A DNA stretch of 64,000 nt, from the NCBI GenBank assembly GCA_032250905.1, contig JAVVEQ010000004.1, forward strand, positions 62,001-126,000, in the 5' to 3' direction. Every line of letters starts with the position of its first letter. Within the stretch, counting starts at the first letter, position 1. This document shows, one piece after another, positions 44,351 to 54,002 of this stretch. The stretch comes from Desulfotignum sp032250905. GTDB taxonomy: Bacteria; Desulfobacterota; Desulfobacteria; Desulfobacterales; Desulfobacteraceae. The position numbers and the translations under genes are program-made. Under the pieces are notes generated by a model. That model saw only the letters and a list, made by a program, of their open reading frames with translations, searched no databases and was not told where the DNA came from.

Positions 44351-46351
44351 TTAAAACGGGACCATGTCCGTCAGCTGCCGGATCTGGTCCCGGTAAAGGG
44401 CGGCCTGCTCAAACTCCAGGTTTTCCGCTGCCTTTTTCATCTTGAACTCCAGATCCCGGATCATGTCATCCAGATCAATCTCATCCGAATCATAGCTTTG
44501 AATCATTTCCTGAATGGATGCTGCAGCACGGCCGTCGTCCGGATCCGTATCCGGTTTCGGATATTCAAACTTATTGAGCTGTTTTTGTATGGTGGCAGGC
44601 ACAATATGATGGGCTTCGTTATAGACTTTCTGAATTTCCCGGCGGCGCCGGGTCTCGGCCAGGGCTTTTTTCATGGATTTGGTTTCTTTTTCCGCATACA
44701 TGATCACCCGGCCATACAAATTCCGGGCCGCCCGTCCGAAAATCTGGATAAAGGAACGAAAGGACCTGAGAAATCCTTCCTTGTCCGCATCCAGAATCGC
44801 CACCAGGGACACCTCCGGGATATCCAGCCCTTCCCGGAGCAGATTGATGCCGATCAGCACGTCAAACACCCCCTGGCGAAGGTCCTGGATGATCTCGATG
44901 CGCTCCATGGTCACAATGTCGGAATGCAGGTATTTGACCTTGAGCCCCAGGTCTGCGTAGTATTCGGTGAGATCTTCGGCCATGCGCTTGGTCAGGGTGG
45001 TCACCAGGACCCGTTCATCCGCTTCGACCCGTTTGACGATCTCCTGGTACAGATCATCCACCTGGGTTCGGGCATCTCTCACCTGCACTTCCGGATCCAG
45101 CAGTCCGGTGGGTCGAACTATCTGCTCCGCCACCCGGAAGCCGGCCTTTTCCAGTTCATAGTCCGCCGGCGTGGCCGACACATAGATGATCTGGGAGGTG
45201 CGGGCTGAAAACTCCTCAAAGGTCAGGGGCCGGTTGTCCACGGCCGAGGGCAGGCGGAACCCGTATTCCACCAGGGTCTGCTTCCGTGACCGGTCAGCGC
45301 GGTACATCCCCCCCAGCTGGGACACGGAAATATGGCTTTCATCAAAAAAAAGCAGGAAATCATCGGGCATGTAATCCAGCAGCGTGGGAGGGGGTTCACC
45401 GGGCTGCCGGCCGGTGAGGTGACGGGAATAATTTTCAATGCCGGTGCAGTATCCAATCTCCTCGAGCATCTCCATGTCATACCGGGTCCGTTCCTCCAGG
45501 CGCTGGGCCTCCAACAGCCGGTTTTCCGAACGAAGCTGAGCCAGCCGGTCCTCCAGTTCCACAAAAATCGCTTCCACCGCTCTTTTCCGGGTCTGGCGCC
45601 TGGTCACATAATGGGAGGCCGGATAGATGGCGGTCTGGTCAAAAGTGGTCAGCACCTCACCTTTCAAAGGATCGATCTCGCAGATCTCCTCGATCACGTC
45701 CCCGAAAAAATCGATGCGCACGGCCCGGTCTTCTTCATAGGCCGGAAAGATCTCCAGCCGGTCCCCCCGGACCCGGAACACCCCCCGGTGAAAATCAGTA
45801 TCGTTTCTGGTGTACTGGATCTCCACCAGTTTCCGGATCACTGCGTCCCGGGAGATCTCCATGTCCCGGGACAGGGAGATGCGCAGATCCAGGTAGTCTT
45901 CCGGGGCACCCAGTCCATAGATACAGGACACCGACGCCACCACGATCACATCCCGCCGGGCCAGCACCGACCGGGTGGCGGAATGGCGCATTTTGTCGAT
46001 GATGTCGTTGATGGAGGAATCCTTCTGAATATAGGTGTCACTGGAGGGCACATAGGCTTCGGGCTGGTAATAGTCATAATAGGACACGAAATATTCCACG
46101 CAGTTGTCCGGAAACAGCAGCTTGAATTCATTGTAGAGCTGGGCTGCCAGGGTCTTGTTGGGAGCGATGATCAGGCTGGGCCGCTCCACCTCGGCAATGA
46201 TATTGGCCATGGTAAAGGTCTTTCCGGACCCGGTCACGCCCAGCAGCACCTGGTGCGGCTCATTGCCCAGAACGCCCTCAACCAGGTACTTTATCGCCCC
46301 GGGCTGGTCTCCGGTGGGAGAAAAAGACGATTTAAGATGAAACAGACCCAT
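44351..46351 (-). CDS. uvrB: Excinuclease ABC subunit B
   Basis: 666 aa, standard length. It opens with FSPTGDQPGAI and the Walker A GVTGSGKTFTMAN, and has the beta-hairpin YYDYYQPEAYVPSSDTYIQK region and a C-terminal UVR motif. It verifies damage and recruits UvrC. AAAGGGG precedes the ATG. Confidence 0.97.
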   Translation of the reverse strand: MGLFHLKSSFSPTGDQPGAIKYLVEGVLGNEPHQVLLGVTGSGKTFTMANIIAEVERPSLIIAPNKTLAAQLYNEFKLLFPDNCVEYFVSYYDYYQPEAYVPSSDTYIQKDSSINDIIDKMRHSATRSVLARRDVIVVASVSCIYGLGAPEDYLDLRISLSRDMEISRDAVIRKLVEIQYTRNDTDFHRGVFRVRGDRLEIFPAYEEDRAVRIDFFGDVIEEICEIDPLKGEVLTTFDQTAIYPASHYVTRRQTRKRAVEAIFVELEDRLAQLRSENRLLEAQRLEERTRYDMEMLEEIGYCTGIENYSRHLTGRQPGEPPPTLLDYMPDDFLLFFDESHISVSQLGGMYRADRSRKQTLVEYGFRLPSAVDNRPLTFEEFSARTSQIIYVSATPADYELEKAGFRVAEQIVRPTGLLDPEVQVRDARTQVDDLYQEIVKRVEADERVLVTTLTKRMAEDLTEYYADLGLKVKYLHSDIVTMERIEIIQDLRQGVFDVLIGINLLREGLDIPEVSLVAILDADKEGFLRSFRSFIQIFGRAARNLYGRVIMYAEKETKSMKKALAETRRRREIQKVYNEAHHIVPATIQKQLNKFEYPKPDTDPDDGRAAASIQEMIQSYDSDEIDLDDMIRDLEFKMKKAAENLEFEQAALYRDQIRQLTDMVPF

Positions 46352-46366
46352 GAATCACTGCCCCTT

Positions 46367-47434
46367 TCACTGCACGGACCCGTCTTCATCCGGTCGCCTG
46401 GGCCACGCATTGAGCACCCCCTGGAGCAGAATGGCCAGTGGAATGGCGAAAAATACCCCCCAGACGCCCCAGATCCCTCCAAAAAACAGAACCGCCACAA
46501 TAATGGCAATGGGATGCAGATTCACCACCTCGGAAAACAAAATCGGTACCAGGACATTGCCGTCCAGCATCTGGATCACCAGGTAGGCCAGAATGATCCA
46601 GGCCAGGTCCCCGGTCCATCCGAACTGAAAATAGGCCACCAGGGCCACCGGAAAAGTCATGACCGCGGCCCCGATATAGGGTACCAGCACGGAAATCCCC
46701 ACCAGAAACGCCAGCAGCAGAGTGAAATTCAGCCCCATGAACATGAAGGTGAGATAAGACCCGCCCCACACCAACAGGATCTCCCAGAACTTGCCCCGGA
46801 TGAAATTGCCCAGCTGCACATCCACGCCCTGCCACACCCGGCTGGCCAGGCCCCGCTCCCGGGGCAGGTGCCGCCGGATCCATCCCATGATCTTTTCCTT
46901 GTCCTTGAGAAAGAAAAACACCAGCAGAGGCATCAGCACGATATACACCACCAGGGTAATGACACCCACCACCGACGACAGGGTCTGGCGCAGCATCTTG
47001 TCAGTGAAGTACCCCGCTTCCCGCCGGATCTGATCCAGAATCTTTTCGATCTCCACTTCGCTGAAAATGGTGGGATACTTTTCCGGCAGGGACAGAATCA
47101 GAGCCTGAGACGCTTTGAGCATTTCCGGCACCTCCTGCAGCAGCTGGGTGGCCTGCCGTGTCAGTACCGGCAGCAGCCAGAACAGCAGGGCCAGCAGCAC
47201 CAGAAAAAACACCAGAAACACAATGCCCACCGCCAGCATCCGGGGCGTTCCCACCCGCTGCAGCGGCTGAATCAATCCTTCAAGCAGATACGCAATGATC
47301 AGACTGGCGATCACCGGCACCAGGTGCTTCCCGGTCAGCAGCACCGTGGCCAGCCCCACCACCAGAAACACCGCCAGAATCACCACCTGGGGATCTGAAA
47401 AATACCGTCTGATCCAGTCTTTGATGACACCCAT
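46367..47434 (-). CDS. AI-2E family transporter-like membrane protein
   Basis: 355 aa from the ATG at 47434 (GAGG 7 bases upstream; TTG at 47440 unlikely). About eight hydrophobic helices with the conserved stretch VLVPYIGAAVMTFPVAL near residue 255 fit the AI-2E (TqsA/PerM) family. Members export small molecules or exchange ions; the name does not imply autoinducer transport. It lies 15 bp before uvrB and may share its transcript, with no known functional link. Confidence 0.85.
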   Translation of the reverse strand: MGVIKDWIRRYFSDPQVVILAVFLVVGLATVLLTGKHLVPVIASLIIAYLLEGLIQPLQRVGTPRMLAVGIVFLVFFLVLLALLFWLLPVLTRQATQLLQEVPEMLKASQALILSLPEKYPTIFSEVEIEKILDQIRREAGYFTDKMLRQTLSSVVGVITLVVYIVLMPLLVFFFLKDKEKIMGWIRRHLPRERGLASRVWQGVDVQLGNFIRGKFWEILLVWGGSYLTFMFMGLNFTLLLAFLVGISVLVPYIGAAVMTFPVALVAYFQFGWTGDLAWIILAYLVIQMLDGNVLVPILFSEVVNLHPIAIIVAVLFFGGIWGVWGVFFAIPLAILLQGVLNAWPRRPDEDGSVQ

Positions 47435-47501
47435 ATACAAACCTCAACCATTCAAATCAAGCGTGCAGTATACCCTGTTTTCATTTCTTTTTCCATCATT
47501 T

Positions 47502-47526
47502 TCCTGCATGGAATTTCTATGCAGGA
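47502..47526. repeat. Inverted repeat upstream of the iron-sulfur flavoprotein gene
   Basis: TCCTGCAT (47502-47509) and ATGCAGGA (47519-47526) form an 8-bp perfect stem with a 9-base loop; ATCA and TGAT further out extend it with a small bulge. There is no T run after it, so an operator or mRNA structure is likelier than a terminator. Confidence 0.4.
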
Positions 47527-47638
47527 TGATTGATACGGGGGAATTGAATATTTGTTTTTGATTCTTTGATCAGATATCACTACAATGTACCCATTTCACA
47601 GTTCAAGACATGTTGCTGCAGAAAGGACGGCATTGACA

Positions 47639-48214
47639 ATGAAAATACTGATTCTCAACGGAAGCCCCCGGAAAAATGGCACTGTTGCCACACTCCTCAA
47701 AGCGGTGGCTGAACCCCTGTCCACCCCGCATGAAACCGAATGGATCGATGTGTGCAGGCTCGACATGAAATTCTGCACCGCCTGCATGGCCTGCCGGGAG
47801 AAAGGAACCTGTGTCCTACCGGAAGATGACGCGCACCGGGTGGGCAAAAAGATTCAGGAGGCCGATGCCCTGGTCATCGGCACACCCACCCACTGGGGCA
47901 ATATGTGCGCGCCGCTGAAACTTCTTTTTGATCGCAACGTGCCGGTATTCATGGGGGAAAGCCCCCGGGAAATGCCGGAACCCAGGCAGAAAGGCAAACG
48001 CGCCGTTATCGTGACGGCCTGCACCACACCATGGCCTTTCAATGTCATTTTTCCGGAAAGCAGGGGCGCGATCCGGACGGTCAAAGAAGTCCTGCACTAC
48101 GGCGGTTACAAGCTCGTGGGCACGATAACCAGACCCGGTACCAAAAAATCAACAGAAATCTCTTCGTCCTTAAAGGCAAAGGCAAAGCGTTTGGGGAAAA
48201 AACTCATGCCGTGA
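47639..48214 (+). CDS. Iron-sulfur flavoprotein (Isf-like NAD(P)H:FMN oxidoreductase family)
   Basis: 191 aa from the ATG at 47639 (MKILILNGSPRKNGTVATLL). AAAGGA is about 13 bases upstream. A compact Cys motif C-x2-C-x2-C-x5-C (CTACMACREKGTC, about residues 46-58) is characteristic of Isf-type proteins that bind a [4Fe-4S] cluster beside FMN. GTPTHWGNMCAPLK follows as the flavin-binding part. It is likely an electron-transfer or oxidative-stress protein. It stands alone between the AI-2E gene and rsgA. Confidence 0.85.
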   Translation: MKILILNGSPRKNGTVATLLKAVAEPLSTPHETEWIDVCRLDMKFCTACMACREKGTCVLPEDDAHRVGKKIQEADALVIGTPTHWGNMCAPLKLLFDRNVPVFMGESPREMPEPRQKGKRAVIVTACTTPWPFNVIFPESRGAIRTVKEVLHYGGYKLVGTITRPGTKKSTEISSSLKAKAKRLGKKLMP

Positions 48215-48415
48215 TACCCTTCCATAAAGCGCCGGCTTTGGGTACACAGACAGCAGGCAACTCTGTTTTTACCCCTGAATATTGAACATCCCGCATAAAT
48301 GGCTAATAGTTGTTTACACTTGCGGTAATTACTGATAAGGCACTGGAGGCGGGTCTGTGAGCAGACGTGGAAAGGCCGCCCTGCTGAGTTATGGGGTGTT
48401 GTTTAAAATACGATC

Positions 48416-49510
48416 ATGATAAAAAACTTGCATACCATTGAGAAACTTGGCTTTGAAAAATGGTTCCAGGACCATGTCGATTCCGGGCGTCTGGCGGAGA
48501 TAGAGATCGCACGGATGATTGCGGTACACAAAGACCGCTATATCATAACCAGTGGAGAGGGGGATGTTCCGGCCGAGCTGGTCGGAAAACTGCTGTTCAG
48601 CGCATCTTCTCCTGTGGACTATCCGGCGGTCGGGGACTGGGTTCTGGTCAAATTCTACGATGGGAACACCTTTGCCATCATCCATGAGATCATACAGAGA
48701 AAATCCCTGCTGAAACGCAAAACCCCGGGAAAGAAAATTGAGTTTCAATTGATTGCCGCCAATATCGATGCGGCATTCATTGTCCAGTCGCTGGATGACA
48801 ATTTCAATTTAAGGCGTCTGGAGCGATACCTGGTGATGGTTAACGAAAGCAGCATACGGCCGGTGGTGTTATTGAGCAAGAGCGACCTTCTCACTTCTGA
48901 AGAGATCAAAGGCCGGATCGATCAAATCCATGACATCATGCCCCATCTGCAGGTCCTGCCGTACAGCAGTAAAAATGAACCCGGCCTGGAACGTGTCAAA
49001 GACCTGCTGAAACCAGGACTGACCTGCTGCCTGTTAGGATCATCCGGTGTCGGAAAGACCACGCTGCTGAACCATCTCATCGGTAAATCCGTTTGCAGGA
49101 CCAAAACCGTCAGAGAAAAAGACAGCAAGGGCCGGCATGCTACCACGTCCAGGCAGTTAATTACACTGACTGGCGGCGCAATGGTGGTGGACACGCCGGG
49201 AATGCGGGAGCTTGAGAACTTTTCCGTGGAAACAGGCCTGGATGAAACCTTTGCGGAAATCACCGCGTTGACCGGGAAATGCCGGTTCAGTGACTGCTCT
49301 CATACCCGTGAAAAAGGGTGTGCGGTGTTAAAGGCGGTACAAGATGGAATCCTGTCCGAAAAAAGATACCGGAATTACATGAAAATGGTCCGGGAATCCA
49401 TTTTCAATGACATGTCCTATGTTGAGAAAAGGCAAAAAGATAAACAGTTTGCCAGACACTGTAAAACCGTTATGACGCACAGGAAAAAGCTGAAAGCAGG
49501 TGGACAATGA
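48416..49510 (+). CDS. rsgA: Ribosome small subunit-dependent GTPase RsgA
   Basis: 364 aa. An OB-fold-like N-terminus is followed by a circularly permuted GTPase with the P-loop GSSGVGKTTLLNHLIG and VDTPGMREL. The zinc site is C-x4-C-x-H-x5-C (CRFSDCSHTREKGC). It helps mature the 30S subunit. The ATG at 48416 follows no strong ribosome-binding site. The stop overlaps the S4-domain pseudogene by ATGA. Confidence 0.93.
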   Translation: MIKNLHTIEKLGFEKWFQDHVDSGRLAEIEIARMIAVHKDRYIITSGEGDVPAELVGKLLFSASSPVDYPAVGDWVLVKFYDGNTFAIIHEIIQRKSLLKRKTPGKKIEFQLIAANIDAAFIVQSLDDNFNLRRLERYLVMVNESSIRPVVLLSKSDLLTSEEIKGRIDQIHDIMPHLQVLPYSSKNEPGLERVKDLLKPGLTCCLLGSSGVGKTTLLNHLIGKSVCRTKTVREKDSKGRHATTSRQLITLTGGAMVVDTPGMRELENFSVETGLDETFAEITALTGKCRFSDCSHTREKGCAVLKAVQDGILSEKRYRNYMKMVRESIFNDMSYVEKRQKDKQFARHCKTVMTHRKKLKAGGQ

Positions 49511-49746
49511 CAACCGACAGGCAGATCCGGCGCAAGGTTGAAATTGCCGTGGAACCGGTGGAACTGCACAAGATACTGAAGTTTGAAAACCTGGCGGCCA
49601 GCGGCGGGTAAGCCAAGTTCCGGATCCAGGCGGGACATGTGCGGGTGAACGGGCAGACGGAAACCCGGAAACGAAGAAAAATCCGGCACGGGGATATCAT
49701 CGAAACCCCGGAGGCGATTCTGACCATTGTGAAATCCAACCATTAG
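49507..49746 (+). pseudogene. RNA-binding S4-domain (YbcJ-like) gene interrupted by an in-frame TAA
   Basis: Reading ELHKILKFENLAASGG, then TAA at codon 35 (49609-49611), then in the same frame AKFRIQAGHVRVNGQTETRK to a natural TAG at 49744. Intact relatives have SGGEAK or SGGQAK at this spot, so a single GAA or CAA to TAA change explains it. It overlaps rsgA (ATGA). A read-through product or a sequencing error are possible alternatives. Confidence 0.85.
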
Positions 49747-49766
49747 AATATGTGGAGGGATCAGAT

Positions 49767-51332
49767 ATGTTTTTAGTGACCGCAAAACAGATGCAGGAAA
49801 TGGACCGTTATACCATCGAGAAATTCGGCATTCCCGGGCGGGTCCTTATGGAAAATGCCGGACGGGGGGCCGTGGATTTTTTCATGGAAACCTGCCACCC
49901 CACCCCGGCCACCCGGGTGGCGGTGGTGGCGGGTCGGGGCAACAACGGCGGGGACGGCTGGGTCATGGCCCGGCATCTGATGGAAAAGCAGATCCCGGTG
50001 ACCGTTTTTCTGCTGTCCGAACGGGACCGGGTCACCGGGGATGCCCGGGTCAACATGGAACTGGTGGAAAAGCTGCTGCCCCATTATCCGGCCTGCACAA
50101 TAAAGCAGATTACCGATGCCGCCGGTCTGGAACAGGCCAGAACCAGCCTGGTCCACCATGACCTGTTTGTGGACGCCGTTTTCGGTACCGGCCTGAACTC
50201 CGATGTCCGGGGGTTTTTCAAGGGGGTGATCACCTGTATCAACCAGACCGGAAAGCCCGTATTTGCCGTAGATATCCCGTCCGGCCTGAATGCGGATACC
50301 GGCGTGGTATGCGGGGTATGTATCAAGGCCAGTGCCACTGCCACATTTGCTTTTGCCAAAATCGGCCATGTCCTGTATCCCGGCAATGAATACACGGGCC
50401 GGCTCCGGGTGGTTGATATCGGGATTCCGAATTTCACGGCTCAAAATCAGGACATCCGGTTCCAGGTCATGGAAAAACACGCCATCCGGGACCTGTTTCC
50501 TCCCCGGCTTTTCAACAGCCACAAAGGGACTTTCGGCCACCTGCTGATCCTGTCCGGGTCGCCCGGAAAAACCGGGGCCGCGGCCCTGTGCGCCAACGCA
50601 GCCACACGGATCGGTACCGGGCTGGTGACCCTGGGTCTGCCGGAACGCATCAGTCCGGTGGTGGAACCCATGGTCGTCGAACCCATGACCGTGCCGCTGC
50701 CGGAAACCCCGTCCGGTGCCCTGTCTGCAGCGGGTCTAAACGATATCCTGGCCCTGGCCGGGACCCGGCAGGCCCTGGCCCTGGGGCCGGGACTGGGCAC
50801 GGACCCGGATACCGGAAAACTGGTAACGGCCCTGGTGAAGCAGTGCCCGGTTCCCCTGATCATGGACGCGGATGCCGTCAACTGCGTGGCAGACAATCCG
50901 GAGATTCTCCTGTCCAGGACATCCCCGGCGGTATTAACCCCCCATCCCGGAGAGATGGCCCGGCTGGCCGGCATCTCCCCATCGGAGATCCAGGCGGACC
51001 GGCCCGGCACGGCACGGCAGTTTGCAGAAAAATACAACGTGATCCTGGTGCTCAAAGGGGCCCAGACCCTGATCGCCCTGCCGGACGGCCGCCTGTTTCT
51101 GTGCCCGGCCGGGAACCCGGGCATGGCCACCGGCGGCATGGGGGATGTGCTGACTGGCATGATCGCAGGCCTGGCAGCCCAGGGCATGGCCCTGGAAAAC
51201 GCAGCCAGGGCCGGGGTTTTCATCCATGGGGTATGCGGGGATCTCCTGGCGGACAAGGTCGGCGGGTTCGGGTTTCTGGCCGGGGACATGCTTCAGTCCA
51301 TTCCGGAAGTGATCCACAGGCACCTGACATGA
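49767..51332 (+). CDS. nnr: Bifunctional NAD(P)H-hydrate epimerase / ADP-dependent dehydratase
   Basis: 521 aa from the ATG at 49767 (GGAGG 8 bases upstream; GTG at 49752 not needed). The N-terminal epimerase carries GRGNNGGDGWVMARHL. The C-terminal dehydratase carries LTPHPGEMARLAG and GNPGMATGGMGDVLTGM. It repairs hydrated NADH and NADPH. tsaE overlaps its stop in ATGA, a pairing seen in many bacteria. Confidence 0.95.
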   Translation: MFLVTAKQMQEMDRYTIEKFGIPGRVLMENAGRGAVDFFMETCHPTPATRVAVVAGRGNNGGDGWVMARHLMEKQIPVTVFLLSERDRVTGDARVNMELVEKLLPHYPACTIKQITDAAGLEQARTSLVHHDLFVDAVFGTGLNSDVRGFFKGVITCINQTGKPVFAVDIPSGLNADTGVVCGVCIKASATATFAFAKIGHVLYPGNEYTGRLRVVDIGIPNFTAQNQDIRFQVMEKHAIRDLFPPRLFNSHKGTFGHLLILSGSPGKTGAAALCANAATRIGTGLVTLGLPERISPVVEPMVVEPMTVPLPETPSGALSAAGLNDILALAGTRQALALGPGLGTDPDTGKLVTALVKQCPVPLIMDADAVNCVADNPEILLSRTSPAVLTPHPGEMARLAGISPSEIQADRPGTARQFAEKYNVILVLKGAQTLIALPDGRLFLCPAGNPGMATGGMGDVLTGMIAGLAAQGMALENAARAGVFIHGVCGDLLADKVGGFGFLAGDMLQSIPEVIHRHLT

Positions 51333-51799
51333 CATACCGGATCATCACCCAAACCGACGGCCAGACCCGGGACCTGGGATTTCGCGTGGGACAGGCCGTT
51401 ACCGGTCCCGTGGCCATTGCGCTGACCGGAGACCTGGGGTGCGGCAAGACCACGTTTGTCAAAGGTCTGGCCCGGGGTCTGGGGGTGGACAACCGATATC
51501 CTGTCACCAGTCCGAGCTTCACCCTGATCAATGAATATCCGGCCGCTCATCCGCTGCGGCTGTGCCACCTGGATCTTTACCGGCTCGCATCGGTGGAGGA
51601 ACTGACCGGTATCGGGTTTGATGATCTGGCCGACGCCGATGCCGTCATTGTGGTGGAATGGCCAGCTCTGTTGAAGGCAGACCGGTTTGCCTTTGACCTG
51701 GAGCTGACCTTTGAATTTGATTCAGATTATCACCGGGTCATCTCTTTTTTTGCCTATGGACAGACCGGCGCAAACATGCTAAGCACCATATTTTCATAA
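51329..51799 (+). CDS. tsaE: tRNA N6-threonylcarbamoyladenosine biosynthesis ATPase TsaE
   Basis: 156 aa, beginning at ATG 51329 (MTYRIITQTDG). The frame is open upstream but those residues are antisense-like shadows of nnr. The Walker A is GDLGCGKTTF, and SPSFTLINEY and HLDLYRL are family signatures. It works with TsaB/TsaD to make t6A on tRNA. lysC starts 29 bp downstream. Confidence 0.93.
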   Translation: MTYRIITQTDGQTRDLGFRVGQAVTGPVAIALTGDLGCGKTTFVKGLARGLGVDNRYPVTSPSFTLINEYPAAHPLRLCHLDLYRLASVEELTGIGFDDLADADAVIVVEWPALLKADRFAFDLELTFEFDSDYHRVISFFAYGQTGANMLSTIFS

Positions 51800-51828
51800 A
51801 TTGAACAACCCAATTTCAGGAGTTTTCA

Positions 51829-53049
51829 ATGGCACTTAGAGTACAAAAATACGGGGGCACATCTGTGGCGGATATCCAGCGGATATCCCGGGTGGCGGAC
51901 CGGGTGGTCAAGGCCCATGAGGGCGGGGACCAGATGGTGGTGGTGCTCTCGGCCATGGCAGGCGTGACTGACAATCTCATTTCCCTTGCCAGTCAGGCAT
52001 CGGACACGCCCGACAAACGGGAACTGGATGTCCTGCTGGCCACCGGTGAACAGACCACCGCCGCATTGATGGCCATGATCCTCAAATCCCGGGGATACAA
52101 AGCCAAGTCGTTTCTGGGGTTCCAGGCCGGCATCCACACGGACCAGACCCCGGGCAAGGCCCGGATTCTGGATATTGACGGCCAGAACGTCAAAAAATCA
52201 CTGGAACAGGGATACATCTGCGTGGTGGCCGGGTTCCAGGGGGCGGATGACAACGGCGACATCACCACCCTGGGCCGGGGCGGTTCCGACACATCCGCCG
52301 TGGCCATAGCTGCGTCCCTGAAAGCAGATGTCTGTGAAATTTTCACGGACGTGGACGGCGTGTACACCACCGATCCCAGGATCTGCGCAAAGGCAAAGAA
52401 AATCGAGCGGATTTCCTATGAAGAGATGCTGGAAATGGCTGTGCTGGGCGCCAAGGTGCTCCAGATCCGGTCCGTGGACTTTGCCAAAAAATACAATATT
52501 CCTTTGCACGTCAGATCATCATTCAATGAGGAGGAAGGAACCATGGTCGTCAATGAAAGCGCGGATATGGAAAGCGCTGTAGTTTCAGGCATCACCTGTG
52601 ATATGAATGAAACCCGGATCACATTGAAACGGGTGCCGGATCAGCCCGGAATTTCCGCGAAAATTTTCGGCCCTCTGGCCGATGCGGAGATCATGGTGGA
52701 CATGATCATCCAGAACACCCGCACCGGTGGAGAAACCGACCTGACCTTCACCGTGACCAAGGATGATTTTGACCGGGCCGTGGAAATATCAGAGGCGGTG
52801 GCCAAAGAAGTGGGGGCCGAAGAAGTGCTGACCGCCAAAGACATCGCGAAAGTGTCGGTGATCGGGCTGGGCATGAAAAGTCATTCCGGTGTGGCCGCCA
52901 CCATGTTCAAGGCCCTGGCCGAGGAAAACATCAATATCCGGCTCATCTCCACATCGGAAATCCGGATTTCCTGCGTCATCCTGGCCAAATACGCGGAGCT
53001 GGCCGTCCGGGCCCTGCACACCGCCTTCGGCCTGGACAGGGAAGATTAA
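51829..53049 (+). CDS. lysC: Aspartate kinase
   Basis: 406 aa. The signature VQKYGGTSVADIQRI is at residues 5-19, and GRGGSDTSAVAIAA is the ATP/aspartate site. Two C-terminal ACT domains (~265-400) provide feedback control. It starts the lysine/threonine/methionine pathway. CAGGAG precedes the ATG. The stop overlaps the convergent pyrF stop by 4 bp with no terminator between. Confidence 0.96.
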   Translation: MALRVQKYGGTSVADIQRISRVADRVVKAHEGGDQMVVVLSAMAGVTDNLISLASQASDTPDKRELDVLLATGEQTTAALMAMILKSRGYKAKSFLGFQAGIHTDQTPGKARILDIDGQNVKKSLEQGYICVVAGFQGADDNGDITTLGRGGSDTSAVAIAASLKADVCEIFTDVDGVYTTDPRICAKAKKIERISYEEMLEMAVLGAKVLQIRSVDFAKKYNIPLHVRSSFNEEEGTMVVNESADMESAVVSGITCDMNETRITLKRVPDQPGISAKIFGPLADAEIMVDMIIQNTRTGGETDLTFTVTKDDFDRAVEISEAVAKEVGAEEVLTAKDIAKVSVIGLGMKSHSGVAATMFKALAEENINIRLISTSEIRISCVILAKYAELAVRALHTAFGLDRED

Positions 53050-53786
53050 GCCGGCGTCTCTTTTTCCAGGGATGCTTCAATCTCATCGATCACTTTTTGA
53101 GCCGCCGCAGCCGGATCATCCGCATCCCGGATGGGGCGGCCGATCACCAGCAGATCACTGCCCTGGGCGATGGCCTGGGCCGGGGTGGTGATCCTTTTCT
53201 GGTCATCCCCCGGGGTCAGGCTCCAGCCTGGACGGATCCCGGGCGTAACCGCCAGAAAATCCCTGCCGAACCGGGCTTTGATGTACGCAGCTTCCTGTCC
53301 GGAACACACCACACCGGCACACCCGGCATCTCTGGCCATACCGGCCCGGAGCATCACCAGTTCTGAGGGATCTGCAGCATACCGTTCGTGAAAACCTCCG
53401 GCTGAAAGGGTTAACCCGTCATTGTCCGTCAGCAGGGTCACCCCCAGGACCCCCACCTTTCCCTGTCCACCCTGAACCGCCCTCTCCAACATTTTGGTCG
53501 AGGAACAGGTGTGCACCGTGACCAGGTCCACCCCCAGTTCCGCTACCCGTTCCATGGCCCGGAAAACCGTGGTGCTGATGTCATGCAGCTTGAGATCCAG
53601 AAAAATCTTTGCCCCGCTCAGATCCCGGACCATTTTCACCACTTCCGGTCCCTGGTGAATGAACAGTTCCAGCCCGACCTTGAACATGCCCACATGAAGC
53701 CCCAGCTGCCTGACCAGAGACCGCGCCTCGCCCATCGACGCCACATCCAGCGGAAATACGATATACTCTTTGCCTGTCTTTTCCAT
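53046..53786 (-). CDS. pyrF: Orotidine 5'-phosphate decarboxylase
   Basis: 246 aa. The active site is FLDLKLHDIS near residue 67, and the C-terminal LVIGRPI binds phosphate. It makes UMP in pyrimidine synthesis. It is monocistronic with its own strong promoter. Confidence 0.96.
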   Translation of the reverse strand: MEKTGKEYIVFPLDVASMGEARSLVRQLGLHVGMFKVGLELFIHQGPEVVKMVRDLSGAKIFLDLKLHDISTTVFRAMERVAELGVDLVTVHTCSSTKMLERAVQGGQGKVGVLGVTLLTDNDGLTLSAGGFHERYAADPSELVMLRAGMARDAGCAGVVCSGQEAAYIKARFGRDFLAVTPGIRPGWSLTPGDDQKRITTPAQAIAQGSDLLVIGRPIRDADDPAAAAQKVIDEIEASLEKETPA

Positions 53787-53848
53787 AATTTTCCCTCGCC
53801 TTAACGGTCACGCCCTGCCCTGGTAAATTCCCAGATCAATGACCCCGA

Positions 53849-53878
53849 ATATTAGGCGTAAACCCCTTTCCCTGTCAA
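53849..53878 (-). promoter_or_regulatory. Promoter of pyrF
   Basis: Minus strand TTGACA (53878-53873), 18 bases, TAATAT (53854-53849), 63 bases before the ATG. Both hexamers are near consensus. Confidence 0.65.
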
Positions 53879-54002
53879 GCACCCGGTCCATAACCAGCAT
53901 TCAACGACCACTCTGCCGGAAGCACCCCACTGAATTTTCGCCAGACAGTTCATTTTAGCGCCACAACATGATATCATAATTTCTTTGAAAACAAGGAGGA
54001 CC

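Noticed and set aside
45332..47398. 688-residue plus-strand ORF rich in His/Gln
   Set aside because: Antisense shadow of uvrB and the AI-2E gene, both clearly conserved on the minus strand; the composition is typical of a reverse-complement frame.
49609..49611. Recoding (selenocysteine) at the S4-domain gene's stop, given selA nearby
   Set aside because: The codon is TAA; selenocysteine uses TGA.
50588..51799. 403-residue plus-strand ORF with Gly/Pro/Arg-rich start
   Set aside because: Only its end from ATG 51329 is tsaE. The rest is an alternate-frame shadow of nnr with a low-complexity composition.
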